A stretch of DNA of 64,000 bases from Paludibacter sp. (GTDB lineage: Bacteria; Bacteroidota; Bacteroidia; Bacteroidales; Paludibacteraceae). Shown here one piece after another: positions 38,282-48,082 of the stretch. The notes below the pieces were generated by a model. The model saw only the letters and a list, made by a program, of their open reading frames with translations, ran no database searches and had not been told where the DNA came from. Positions within the stretch are counted from its first letter, which is position 1. The number at the start of each line of letters is the position of its first letter. Position numbers and translations under genes: made by a program. The stretch is taken from NCBI GenBank assembly GCA_028710415.1, contig JAQTUE010000007.1:62001-126000 (forward strand), in the 5' to 3' direction.

Positions 38282-40690
38282 TTATTTCATCGTTATCTCA
38301 ATCCGGTCCCCCTTTTTTAAATTCACAGAGAATAGTTCTTTCGCAGATTCGATCTTCACCGACTTGCCATTCAATTTTATCTGTGCTTTTGAGGCATCAA
38401 ACGGGAGCTTAACAGAGACATATTGGTCTGCAGTAGCATGGATCATGGCATTGGTCACGACACTGTTTTTCCAGTTCAGGTCTACCGTAGCTCCTCCTTT
38501 TACACAAAGCCCTTTAAATGAGCCGGTTTTCCACTGTCCGGGCAAGGAGGGTAAAAACTCGATATACCCTTCGTGGTTTTGAACCAGCATTTCAGCAATA
38601 CCGGCAGCTCCTGCTTCGTTGCCATCAAAGATGAATATATCGTAAGGCGCCCCTGCTATTCCTTTCGGGGACATGGTCAGCATATTCTCCCGCATAAAAT
38701 CGGACAACAGCATCGACACACTTTCATACGCTTTTACAGGTTCTTTCAGCCTGGCGTACAGGTTGATCATGTTGGCTCGGCTGAATTCCACATCTTCCCA
38801 TCCGGGTGCATTCAGTTTGTTGACAATCGTCTTCTTGCCCGCTTCAGCCAGTTCAGGTGTCCGCTGTAACGTGATTTGGGAATATGGATAGATGGACAAT
38901 AAATGAGAGGTGTGTCGATGGTTCAAATGCGCGCTTTCGACATCTGTAAACCATTCCTGCACTTCCCCGTTTTTCCCGATCATCAGGGGTGGTAATTTTT
39001 TAATCGCTTTTTCCAATGATTCCCTGAATGCTGCATCCGTATTCAATATTTTTGCTGATTCAATGCAGGCATGCAATATCTCGTAGACTATGATCCTGTC
39101 ACAGGTTGGCATCATCGAGAGGGCCAGTTCGTTCCCTTCGTATTTAAACGTATTTTCGGGTGAATTGCTTGGCCCGGTCATCAAATAACCATTGTGAGGG
39201 TTTTCAACCATGTAATCCATGAAAAAGACGGCTGTATTTTTGAGAATTGGATAGGCTTTCTCTTTCAGGTAGTTCACATCCCGGGTATATTCATAGTGAC
39301 TCCAGAGCTGGGTGGCCATCCAGGCTCCTGCTGTTGGAAAAAGTCCCCAGCTCACCCCACCACCCGGAGCTGAATATCCCCACACGTTCGCTACGGTATG
39401 GGCAACCCATCCCGGGCTTCCGTAGACCTTTTTCGCAGTCTTCTCTCCCGAAATGCTCAGATCCTGAATATAATTAAAAAGGGGCATGTTGCATTCCGGC
39501 AGATTGGTCACATTGGCTGCCCAATAGTTTTGCTCGGTATTGATATCCAGGTGATAATCACAATTCCAACCCATGTTGCAAGCCAGGTTATCGTTCCACA
39601 ATCCCTGAAGGTTAGCCGGTAATGGAGAATTCTCACGGGATGAGGAAATTAAAAGGTAGCGCCCGTATTGAAAGAAAAGGGCATCGAAAGAAGGGTCTTC
39701 CTTGTGTTGCCTTTTAAGCGCCCAGCGAACATCAGTAGGTAAAAGGTCGGCTTCGTTTTGGCCTAAAAAGAGTTCTACCCGGTTAAATAAAGCCTTATAA
39801 TCTTTGATATGCGCATTTTTTAAATCTGTGTATGGTTTTGCAGTTGCATGTTGGACATCTTGTCTGCAAATAGATTCAAAATCCGGACTTTTGTAACCGG
39901 TACGAATGTCCATGGTGATCACGGCTTCGTCAGCTTGGTCTATTATAAGGGAATTGGTAGTGTTTTGAAGGGTGCCTCCTTTCAGGGAAACATGTATATT
40001 CCCGGTAAAATCCACACCGCCTGCCCCACCATTTGGAAAAAGTGCTTTCCCTGAAAAAGTAAGTTGATGGTGGGTTGTACTGACAACAGCTTTTCGAAGT
40101 AAATCCAGCCCCAGGTTAAAACTGACTGATCCCTTCGCAGTCGACGAAAGCCTGATCACCAGTACCTGATCGGGATTAGAACAAAAATATTCCCGTTTGT
40201 AGGTGGTCTTGCCAATTTTAAAGGTCACTGAGGAAACTGCATTCCGCAAATCGAGTTCCCGTTTATAATCCACAATTTTAGTTGTATCGTAGTCAAATTT
40301 TAGTTTCAGGTCCCCGACAGGCAGATGGGTGCCAAAGGAATGCGGTTTCCCGGTCAGAAATTGTGTCGCCAGTTGATTCCCTTCCAGGAATTTTCCTTCA
40401 AAAAACAGCTTCCGCATTTCAGCCAGTTTCTCTTTCCCGCAGGATTCTTCCTGATCTGCGTCCGGCTGCCCCGACCACATCGTAATCTCATTCATGGCAA
40501 TTCGCTCTGTACCGATACCTCCATAAATCATAGCTCCGAGCCGTCCGTTTCCAACCGGAAGGGCTTTCATCCATTCATTGGCTGGTTGCAGGTACCATAG
40601 TTTTAATGGGCTGGCTTCGGCTCTTACGATTGGCATTATTCCCAGTAAACTAATAATCAGGTAAAATATTTTTTTACTTTGTTTTTTCAT
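38282..40690 (-). CDS. GH95 alpha-L-fucosidase (or alpha-L-galactosidase)
   Basis: The second GH95. I set the start at 40690 (MKKQSKKIFYLIISLLG, a proper signal peptide, 802 residues) instead of the in-frame ATG at 40744, since the extra 18 residues would spoil the signal peptide and the paralogue has 803 residues. Motifs match the copy at 16165: LWYLQPANEWMKALPVGNGRLGAMIYGG, NLQGLWND, CDYHLDINTEQNYW near 378, VQEWFTDVESAHLNHRHT near 576 and IFDGNEAG near 684. Its third codon positions look richer in G and C than those of its paralogue and of the SusC/D genes, which hints at a separate origin. It seems to be a single-gene transcript between two long gene-free stretches. Confidence 0.94.
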   Translation of the reverse strand: MKKQSKKIFYLIISLLGIMPIVRAEASPLKLWYLQPANEWMKALPVGNGRLGAMIYGGIGTERIAMNEITMWSGQPDADQEESCGKEKLAEMRKLFFEGKFLEGNQLATQFLTGKPHSFGTHLPVGDLKLKFDYDTTKIVDYKRELDLRNAVSSVTFKIGKTTYKREYFCSNPDQVLVIRLSSTAKGSVSFNLGLDLLRKAVVSTTHHQLTFSGKALFPNGGAGGVDFTGNIHVSLKGGTLQNTTNSLIIDQADEAVITMDIRTGYKSPDFESICRQDVQHATAKPYTDLKNAHIKDYKALFNRVELFLGQNEADLLPTDVRWALKRQHKEDPSFDALFFQYGRYLLISSSRENSPLPANLQGLWNDNLACNMGWNCDYHLDINTEQNYWAANVTNLPECNMPLFNYIQDLSISGEKTAKKVYGSPGWVAHTVANVWGYSAPGGGVSWGLFPTAGAWMATQLWSHYEYTRDVNYLKEKAYPILKNTAVFFMDYMVENPHNGYLMTGPSNSPENTFKYEGNELALSMMPTCDRIIVYEILHACIESAKILNTDAAFRESLEKAIKKLPPLMIGKNGEVQEWFTDVESAHLNHRHTSHLLSIYPYSQITLQRTPELAEAGKKTIVNKLNAPGWEDVEFSRANMINLYARLKEPVKAYESVSMLLSDFMRENMLTMSPKGIAGAPYDIFIFDGNEAGAAGIAEMLVQNHEGYIEFLPSLPGQWKTGSFKGLCVKGGATVDLNWKNSVVTNAMIHATADQYVSVKLPFDASKAQIKLNGKSVKIESAKELFSVNLKKGDRIEITMK

Positions 40691-40775
40691 TTGATATTTT
40701 ATTATGAAGGTTAATCCTAAAAATGACAGTTTACCAAACTGCAAATTGCATTCTATTTTAATTTTATAATTCGGG

Positions 40776-40816
40776 GGATAGTCATGTTGGTTTTGAAGAT
40801 TCTAAAATGACTATCC
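40776..40816. promoter_or_regulatory. Operator- or attenuator-like inverted repeat before GH95
   Basis: Two perfect 10-base arms are spaced by 21 bases, so arm centres are about three helical turns apart. This could be a dimeric regulator site or a leader hairpin of the GH95 transcript. The assignment is speculative. Confidence 0.35.
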
Positions 40817-40991
40817 TGACTGATATGGTTTATCACTAAAAATATCCGGGTTTAAAAATCAAAAGCCATCTTCTTTAAAATAATGGAAAATGGACTTATA
40901 AAACCGAACCTTGTCTTGTTTAAGGCAAAACATCTTACTATCCAATATTTCAAACATAAAACGAGAAATGAGGTATAAGCCACGGTATTGT

Positions 40992-41157
40992 CATGATGTT
41001 GACATGATGTTGCCGGTATTCGCTTTAAGGTCCAGAAACCTTATGCATTAGTTACGTATATATTACGCTCCTTTAAAGGAACGGGATATATACGAGACAT
41101 ATACGTATCTACCACGTATCTACCACGAAATATGTGCAACATCACGTCAACATCATG
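40992..41157. repeat. Nested dyad element with CATGATGTTG tandem arms
   Basis: The 22-base arm at 40992-41013 (two tandem CATGATGTTG-type units) and the arm at 41136-41157 are complementary at 21 of 22 positions. Between them lie the palindrome TCCTTTAAAGGA (41069-41080), ATATACG repeats in both orientations, and an exact direct repeat, ACGTATCTACC at 41103-41113 and 41114-41124. Confidence 0.75.
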
Positions 41158-41410
41158 GCAACATCTTTATAAACTGATAATTGATTACCGGAAAATAGAA
41201 TTACCATGGCAATTCAAGATTTACAGTCCATACAAAGGAATCTGCAACCTGAATCTCAGAATCAGAGTGAATCGTTGGATTTGAATGTTAAGTGATTTAT
41301 TTTACTGGCAATGACGCTGATTATCAAATTTAGTACATCAAAATTTGATCCGTATATTGTTGGATATTTTCCGGGAAAGTAAGGGCATATTTCTGTATGA
41401 AGCTATTACA

Positions 41411-41455
41411 AAATAAATGCGATGCAGGTTTTCAGCTCCGGCATCGCATTTATTT
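41411..41455 (-). terminator. Terminator of the SusC/D operon
   Basis: AAATAAATGCGATGC at 41411-41425 is exactly complementary to 41441-41455. On the minus strand the stem ends in a T-rich tract (ATTTATTTTG). It lies 8 bases after the SusD stop. Confidence 0.88.
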
Positions 41456-41462
41456 AAGACTC

Positions 41463-43217
41463 TTATTTCATATACCAGGCATTTATATCCATAAGCCGCG
41501 CTTTCATAGCTTCCGGGTTAGGATATTTGGCAGCAACTTTCTCAGCCATAAACTCGGGATGATTGCTCCTGCGACGTGATACGCGCAACAAATCAAAGAA
41601 ACGGTTCCCTTCGAAGGGTGTTTCGGCAGCCATTTCATCCAAAATGCGCAACTCAACCCAACTGATAGAATCCTGACGTCCGGCAGCCATATCGCCGGCA
41701 TCCAACGAGGGAGTATTTATTATTTTTCCGTTGATATCCGTGGTTGTAATATACCGGGTATAGTCAGGAATCACGAATAGCTTTTTATCGGTAGAGATTC
41801 CAAGACCACGGCCACGTGCAGCAGTGGGAACATTTTGATCAAAAACCGTGTTTTGGAAATTGATATAAGGCTCATTATTTGAAATTTCGGTAGGGTTGAC
41901 CATCAATGGATTTTTGATATTGCCATTGGTCAATCCATACTTTAATACTGCAAAAGCCAGGGAAGGTTTGCCAATGCGGTTCACAGCCTCTGCATAACGC
42001 AAATAAAGATGCGGGGTACGAAATACCGGAATCTGAGTTGAATATGCCAACGCACCTGTTAACAGTTTGTTATTGGGATCTGAACCGGAAGTAGACACAT
42101 TCGCTCTGTTAAAGAATTTATAAATCAACCCGGTCGTAATATTTAAACCCGTATTTGCATAAAAATAAGCATCTCCGTATTGAATGTTCTTTTTACTAAC
42201 AGAGATATTCCCGCGTAAATCACCTTCCGTGGAAGCAGTTATGACACTCCCAATCTTATCTGCCTGGAAGTAGGGTGAAACAGCCATCGAGCTGACATAC
42301 CCACTTGCAGGTAACAGGCTTGCCTTATCATTAAAAGTCAGATGAACCATATTGCTATGAAGTTCACGGGCATCGGTATTGAATTGAATAGTTGAAATAG
42401 CTTCATTCAAATAACTATCCCTGTGATTTGAATTTGCATCTTCATAGGTCGTAGTTGTCCATTTGCTTATATAATCCGAATTAATGACAGACGAATGTTT
42501 CGTGATGTAATTATAATACATCTGAGCCGACAGTTCATATTTATTCTGATATAAATAGATATCCCCCAACATGATTTCAACTGGAACAAAATTATTAGGT
42601 GATACTCCCGCCCCCGGTTGCGGAATTTCGGTATACGGGGCAAGGTCGGTGACTAACCGGTCAGCCAATTCATCCATGTTCAGGGTCGGGTAATTAGCCA
42701 ACGATGATTCAAGGTTCAGGATTGGATTCTCAAAGTAAGTTACTTTTCCATAGATCTGAGCCAGCTGCATGTATGTCCATGCACGAATGGATTTAATCAC
42801 TGCATAAGCAGGCAACATCACTTTTTCATTCCGGATAACGGTTGAAGTATCAATTTTCTGAATCGCATAATTACAGTTATTAATTACATTGTAGTAATCG
42901 TGCTGGTCGGCATAGCTATTCGTTGGTGTCATTTGAAATTCATTAATCTCTTTCAACGAAACGGATGCGTTATCGGATACAGTCATCAGGTCGCCCCTCA
43001 ATTCACCAAAAAGAATATATTTGTCACCTATTTTTTGAACCTCTGACAGTATTCCTGAAATGGCATAGAACAAATCATTCGGATTTTTTAATTGATTATC
43101 TTCTTCAAAGGCTATCCGGCTCGATTTGGTATCCAGCATATCCTGACAGGATCCCATTGTAACCAGTACCGTAGTTATTAAAAGGGAAGAAAATAGTATT
43201 TTAATATTAAGTTTCAT
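41463..43217 (-). CDS. SusD-like glycan-binding lipoprotein (pair 1)
   Basis: A 584-residue outer-surface lipoprotein with signal peptide and lipobox VTMGSC (Cys24). SusD proteins bind oligosaccharide at the cell surface and act as the lid of the SusC transporter. The N-terminal SusD-like part contains FYAISGILSEVQKIGDKYILFGELRGD and DYYNVINNCNYAIQKID. The conserved AIKSIRAWTYMQLAQIYG helix (with one change at the start) and the C-terminal RxSWVELRILDEMAAETPFEGNRFFDLLRVSRR block follow; the last is the classic substrate-gated end motif. It ends the seven-gene uptake operon, 19 bases after SusC. A short C-terminal MDINAWYMK end is shared with the other SusD. Confidence 0.95.
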   Translation of the reverse strand: MKLNIKILFSSLLITTVLVTMGSCQDMLDTKSSRIAFEEDNQLKNPNDLFYAISGILSEVQKIGDKYILFGELRGDLMTVSDNASVSLKEINEFQMTPTNSYADQHDYYNVINNCNYAIQKIDTSTVIRNEKVMLPAYAVIKSIRAWTYMQLAQIYGKVTYFENPILNLESSLANYPTLNMDELADRLVTDLAPYTEIPQPGAGVSPNNFVPVEIMLGDIYLYQNKYELSAQMYYNYITKHSSVINSDYISKWTTTTYEDANSNHRDSYLNEAISTIQFNTDARELHSNMVHLTFNDKASLLPASGYVSSMAVSPYFQADKIGSVITASTEGDLRGNISVSKKNIQYGDAYFYANTGLNITTGLIYKFFNRANVSTSGSDPNNKLLTGALAYSTQIPVFRTPHLYLRYAEAVNRIGKPSLAFAVLKYGLTNGNIKNPLMVNPTEISNNEPYINFQNTVFDQNVPTAARGRGLGISTDKKLFVIPDYTRYITTTDINGKIINTPSLDAGDMAAGRQDSISWVELRILDEMAAETPFEGNRFFDLLRVSRRRSNHPEFMAEKVAAKYPNPEAMKARLMDINAWYMK

Positions 43218-43236
43218 AACGTATTACGTTTAAGTA

Positions 43237-46200
43237 TTACAAATTTATATTCACCCCTAAATTAAACGAAAGGGTTTGAGGAGTTAATCCTGCATCAATT
43301 CCCTGATAGAGTACTGCATTTCCAAACGAAAACTCAGGATCGGGACCAAGGTATTTGGTAAAAGTGTAAATATTATTTACGGATCCCCATACAGATATTC
43401 CCTGGAGATAAGCCAATTGCAGAGGAATTTTATACGATACACTTAATGTTTTAAATCTCAGGTAGGAACCATCTTCAATCCACCGGTCGGAAAAGCGCGA
43501 ATTACCCATTGGATCGCCATAGGTAGCACGGGGTATGTCGGTTACCTGACCATTGGCTACCCATCGGTTTTGCATGGCCGTCGACTGGTTATAGATACTT
43601 TTCCCGGATTCCAGGTTTGCACGGAGTGCATTATAAACATCGTTGCCGTATGAGTAAGTGAATAATGCCTGCATGGACAAATTTTTATACGTCAGGCTAA
43701 GATTAAAATTACCATAAAAATCAGGATTGGGATCACCAATAATTTGCCTGTCATTTTCATCAATCACATTATCAACCAGAACTTCCTTAAAATTCATATC
43801 ACCTGCCTGAAAAGGGATAAGCTTACCGGTGTTGTCACGTCTTGATAAATTGGCTGCCTGAGCGCTTTCGGTGGTAAGAAGTACCCCGTTTGTTTTATAC
43901 CCATAAAAAACACCCGCTGATTGACCTACCTGTGTCAAAACCTGGGCACCATACACATCGGTAACAAATGAACCATCGTTCAATGAGGTTATCTCATTTT
44001 TATAATGGCCTATGGAAGCACCGATATCCAGTTTCCAATTCCGCATGTTCAGAAGACGAACATTTGTTGAGATATCAAAACCTTTGTTTTGAAGGTCACC
44101 ACCATTATTCCAGAAATTATATAGTCCTGTAGTTTCATTTAACGGTTTACTGATCAACAAATCTGATGTCTTAGAACTGTATAATTCAGCTTTAATATTC
44201 CAACGGTTATTGAACATGCTTAGGTCCAATCCGACTTTAGACATTCCGGTAGTTTCCCATTTCAGGTTCTCATTACCAATATTAGTCAACACAAGCCCCA
44301 TTGCATTATCCCTGAACTTGACAGATGAAAAATACGAACGGGAAGCATAGCCCGGCAAGTTATCATTTCCGGATAAGCCATAACCCGCACTGAGTTTAAG
44401 ATAATCCACAAAAACCAATTCTTTCATGAACTTTTCTGAAGAGATCAACCAGGCACCGGTTACAGAAGGGAATGTGCCCCAGGGAACTCCACCAATAGAT
44501 ACTGCCCCATCCGCTTTTTTCCCGAAACGGGAAGAAGCATCCATAGCCATGGAAACATTCAACAGATACCGGTTTTTAAAGGCATAGTCAGCATTTGAAT
44601 ACCAGGACATGGAATTCCAGTTATCATCAATACCCGATGAATAGCGAAGGGCCGATGTAGTGTTCGTCAATTGGGTCATATTGTCAGATCCCGTATTGTA
44701 CCCATTCGCATAATGTGAAATATAATTATCGGTATAAAAACGATAACCGGCATTTACTTTCAGGAAATGTTGTTCATTACGCAGTGCGTTCCAATTGACA
44801 TACCCATCTAAGACGATGGAAGTATGGGCATCCATCCTGTCCTGTACCTTATTTCTCGAAACAGCATAGATCTCACCTAAATCATTGAATAAAGGATGTT
44901 CTGAAATTCCACCATCGGGTACAAATGAACCCTCGCTTAATTTATTCCATCCATACGAAAAGAGAAAACCGACCATCAGCTTATCTTTTCCAAAAGTATA
45001 TTCAGGGTGAACTTTGGCATTGAGCCCGTATTGTTTCGACTGCCCAATTCCGATATCAGTCAATGAAAGTGGATTACCCACCCTTAATTCATCAATATCA
45101 CTCAAGCGGGTGCTTAATTTACCATTGTTATTGTATTGATATGGATTATAAAGAGGCGATTTAATCAATGATAAAAAATATGGTGCTGAGACACTATCAA
45201 TCCCATCATTCCGTATGCTGTTTGATGATTGCGTAAAAGCCACATCTAAACCCAGTTTCAACCTGTCGGTCATTTTGATATCCGAATTGAACCGGATATT
45301 AAAGCGGTTAAAATCGGTATTCTTAATATTCCCGTTGCTTTTATTGTATCCTATTGAAAAGGCCATTAATGCCACGTCTGTACCACCTTTTACACTAATT
45401 CCGTAATTCTGGGAAAATGCTCCCTTATTAATCAGGCTTAACCAATCGGTATTATTGTGATTCGCATTGTAATAAGACTTTAAAGGATTGTCATCCAAAA
45501 ACTTCAATTTATCTACTGCCGTTGAATTATCATACATGCCACCGATGATATCGGAAGCATACAACCGATAATCGGCAGCTTTCATCACTGAAACAGATTT
45601 GAACGGAGTACGGTATCCCGTTGAAGCAAAAGCAGATATATCCGTAGCCTGTGAATGGGCTCTTTTTGTATCGATAAGAATCACTCCATTACCCCCTTTT
45701 GATCCATACATGGAGGTTCCACTCTTAAGTACGGTAATTTTCTCTACATCATTCGGATCGATCAGTGATAACGGATCGTTATAAAATCCGGAATGTATGG
45801 AACTGTTATCCTGAGGCATTTGCCACACGACACCATCTACCACATACAGCGGTTGTGCTGATGCATTTAAAGAGTTTAAACCTCTCACAAAGATGGCAGC
45901 ACCGCTTCCCGGAGTTCCCGAATGGGTGGTACCATACACCTGTCCCTGTAAAAGGGAGGTAATATCCTCGTTGATGGTTGTGCTGTTTTTAGAAAAGTCG
46001 GTGATCGCAGCCGAACCCTTGGCAAGAAAGTTATTCTCGTCATAAAAGGATAATTTCTTTGTTTGCTGTAACATTTTAATAGTAATATTATCACGTCCCT
46101 TCAAAGCCACCACCTGATTCTGATACCCCGGGGCATCTACTTCAAACGTTACATTTGATTCGGGCACTTTGATCTCAAAAGTACCCTCAGCATTTGTCAT

Positions 46201-46455
46201 GGCTGTGATTTGTGTGTTCACAACGCTTATCCTCACCCCGGCAAATCCTTTACCTGATGTCAAATCCACTACTTTACCCTTAATAGTAATATTTGAACCT
46301 GAAACAGATTGAATTGGTTTTTGAGTCAATGGACCTTTTCCGGTCGATTGAGCAGTGATACCTGCTGCCAAAAACAATGCAATAACAAGAACAGTGTATT
46401 TTCTAAAAATCAGAGTATAGACGCTGATTTTCTTATCTAAATGTGTTTTTTCCAT
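43237..46455 (-). CDS. SusC-like TonB-dependent outer-membrane transporter (pair 1)
   Basis: A 1072-residue outer-membrane receptor that imports oligosaccharides using TonB/ExbBD energy. After a signal peptide (about 20-36) comes a carboxypeptidase-regulatory-like beta domain (TIKGKVVDLTSGKGFAGVRI, about 52-130). The plug has GSGAAIFVRGLNSLNASAQPLYVVDG, quoted in part, and the DPNDVEKITVLKSGTSMYG box. The rest is a long beta-barrel with repeated aromatic strands ending FNLGVNINL. The GAAIFVRG plug motif is a relaxed form of the usual GSGTSIRIRG. It lies 17 bases after the FAS1 lipoprotein gene and 19 before its SusD. Confidence 0.95.
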   Translation of the reverse strand: MEKTHLDKKISVYTLIFRKYTVLVIALFLAAGITAQSTGKGPLTQKPIQSVSGSNITIKGKVVDLTSGKGFAGVRISVVNTQITAMTNAEGTFEIKVPESNVTFEVDAPGYQNQVVALKGRDNITIKMLQQTKKLSFYDENNFLAKGSAAITDFSKNSTTINEDITSLLQGQVYGTTHSGTPGSGAAIFVRGLNSLNASAQPLYVVDGVVWQMPQDNSSIHSGFYNDPLSLIDPNDVEKITVLKSGTSMYGSKGGNGVILIDTKRAHSQATDISAFASTGYRTPFKSVSVMKAADYRLYASDIIGGMYDNSTAVDKLKFLDDNPLKSYYNANHNNTDWLSLINKGAFSQNYGISVKGGTDVALMAFSIGYNKSNGNIKNTDFNRFNIRFNSDIKMTDRLKLGLDVAFTQSSNSIRNDGIDSVSAPYFLSLIKSPLYNPYQYNNNGKLSTRLSDIDELRVGNPLSLTDIGIGQSKQYGLNAKVHPEYTFGKDKLMVGFLFSYGWNKLSEGSFVPDGGISEHPLFNDLGEIYAVSRNKVQDRMDAHTSIVLDGYVNWNALRNEQHFLKVNAGYRFYTDNYISHYANGYNTGSDNMTQLTNTTSALRYSSGIDDNWNSMSWYSNADYAFKNRYLLNVSMAMDASSRFGKKADGAVSIGGVPWGTFPSVTGAWLISSEKFMKELVFVDYLKLSAGYGLSGNDNLPGYASRSYFSSVKFRDNAMGLVLTNIGNENLKWETTGMSKVGLDLSMFNNRWNIKAELYSSKTSDLLISKPLNETTGLYNFWNNGGDLQNKGFDISTNVRLLNMRNWKLDIGASIGHYKNEITSLNDGSFVTDVYGAQVLTQVGQSAGVFYGYKTNGVLLTTESAQAANLSRRDNTGKLIPFQAGDMNFKEVLVDNVIDENDRQIIGDPNPDFYGNFNLSLTYKNLSMQALFTYSYGNDVYNALRANLESGKSIYNQSTAMQNRWVANGQVTDIPRATYGDPMGNSRFSDRWIEDGSYLRFKTLSVSYKIPLQLAYLQGISVWGSVNNIYTFTKYLGPDPEFSFGNAVLYQGIDAGLTPQTLSFNLGVNINL

Positions 46456-46472
46456 TTTTATACTATCTCTAT

Positions 46473-48059
46473 TTAATTACTTACCGCTTCAAAGATTACT
46501 CTATCGATTCGGAATTTACGGGTAAAAATATTATTGTTAAGCTCTGATGTTGATACATTGGTCTTTACCATTAGCTTTGTAGTTACAACATGTTCATTAA
46601 AACTGTGCAACCCTGCCTTATAAGCAACCCACCAAAGAAGATCGTAATAATTGGATACCGGAAATTCATAGCCGCTAAACACTTTCATTTTGACCTTTTG
46701 TGTACCGCTGGTCACAAATGTACTCAGCTTGACTGTTTCGTTGGTAGTAGCTCCCGTAACCGTTAAGTAGGTCAAATCGAACAATAGCTTGGTACTGTCC
46801 CTGGGGGTCCCATCAATACTCCCAGGTATGAATTCAACATAAATATCATACTTCCCGGATAGTACATTTGGAATATCGAATGTGACAGCAGGCTGTGCAG
46901 ATGTAGTATTGGGAACAACCTCGATATACCTGAAATCACTAACCGGTATGATAGAACCGCTTGTTACGGTACGGGTAAATATTCCGGTATTGGGACCGGC
47001 AACACGACCTTCGGCAGCTTCACATTCAAGTATGATATTCTTGTTCCATGTTTCCACATTATTATACTTTAAATCGTCAGTCAAATAAACCAACCCATTG
47101 GACGCGATTTTCTTTTCAGTACCGGAAAACAGATTTGCCGGATTGTGAATAACACTTCCCGAGGTTGAAACAATAGAGTCAAAGGAAGCCGGATTTTCAA
47201 TCTTACCCCGGTAGATCAGATCATTCAGGATAGCCAATGAAGTTTGGATATTTCTGACAGAGTCGGCATGAGCCTGATTTGAATTATAGGTTTTAAAATA
47301 CGGGGAGATTCTGGCATAAGCAGCATCCCAGGCCTTATCGGAAGGAATCAACATAGTATAGATTGAATCTTCCGTATTGATTAAACCCAGATTGTTATTA
47401 AACAACCTGTTATAGGAAGTCGTAATGCTATCGTAAACTGTGCGTCCGTTTTTATCAATATCAATTGGTATACTCAACGTAGGATCGAACCGCTTTTCTT
47501 CAAAAGACTGAATGAATGCAGACAACTTGGATACATTGGGTGATGATAATACATATTCATATAAATTATTATGGTATACTATCTGATTTTTAATGGTATG
47601 TAAAACACCATTCCTGGCAAGGATATCATGTGTAATCAATTCGGAACCTCCAAAAGTGGAACTCCCTGATAAAAAAGTATACACTTTATAATTCTTCATC
47701 CGAATTAATTGACCCGGAGCAATTGAAGTTGAATTATTAAACCGTGCAATATGGTTATTAACAATCAACCGGGCCTGAACCTTATCGATGGTAGTTAGAT
47801 TAATATCTGTCAGGCCTGCATTTACAGGTGCCCAGACAGTATAGGTCTGAGAAGATTTCAGCAAAGAATCATATCCGGCAATTTCGATTAACTTCGAGAA
47901 CGTTGATAAATCCGGGTTTAGTTTTATCAACTCATATAGATTTTTATCGGGTAAGGATTTGGAACGCGCATAATGGTCATTTTGCTCATCCTGACAGCTA
48001 TAGAACACCATCAGTCCAACCAATAGAAAAGCTAATGCTATAAATTTATTTTTACTCAT
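46473..48059 (-). CDS. FAS1 (fasciclin) domain surface lipoprotein
   Basis: A 528-residue lipoprotein with lipobox VFYSC (Cys22) followed by QDEQND, an acidic stretch like the surface-export signal of Bacteroidota lipoproteins. Two FAS1 units are seen: TVWAPVNAGL near 75 with VNNHIARF, and TMLIPSDKAW near 235 with ILNDLIYRGKI. The C-terminal part (about 340-528) is a beta-sandwich of unknown type, SGKYDIYVEFIPGS and VSNYYDLLWWVAYK being typical strands. FAS1 domains mediate adhesion and glycan contact in other organisms. Here the protein most likely serves as the surface glycan-binding partner of SusC/D pair 1. It lies 23 bases after another FAS1 gene and 17 before SusC. Confidence 0.85.
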   Translation of the reverse strand: MSKNKFIALAFLLVGLMVFYSCQDEQNDHYARSKSLPDKNLYELIKLNPDLSTFSKLIEIAGYDSLLKSSQTYTVWAPVNAGLTDINLTTIDKVQARLIVNNHIARFNNSTSIAPGQLIRMKNYKVYTFLSGSSTFGGSELITHDILARNGVLHTIKNQIVYHNNLYEYVLSSPNVSKLSAFIQSFEEKRFDPTLSIPIDIDKNGRTVYDSITTSYNRLFNNNLGLINTEDSIYTMLIPSDKAWDAAYARISPYFKTYNSNQAHADSVRNIQTSLAILNDLIYRGKIENPASFDSIVSTSGSVIHNPANLFSGTEKKIASNGLVYLTDDLKYNNVETWNKNIILECEAAEGRVAGPNTGIFTRTVTSGSIIPVSDFRYIEVVPNTTSAQPAVTFDIPNVLSGKYDIYVEFIPGSIDGTPRDSTKLLFDLTYLTVTGATTNETVKLSTFVTSGTQKVKMKVFSGYEFPVSNYYDLLWWVAYKAGLHSFNEHVVTTKLMVKTNVSTSELNNNIFTRKFRIDRVIFEAVSN

Positions 48060-48082
48060 AATACTATAATATGTTTGATTTA

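Larger units (their letters stand above)
40691..41410. other. Gene-free stretch upstream of GH95, with two dyad structures
   Basis: This is the control region of GH95 and the tail of the uptake operon. It holds a 10-base perfect inverted repeat, GGATAGTCAT at 40776-40785 and ATGACTATCC at 40807-40816, about 85 bases before the GH95 start, and the larger nested dyad at 40992-41157. No small gene is supported. Confidence 0.6.
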
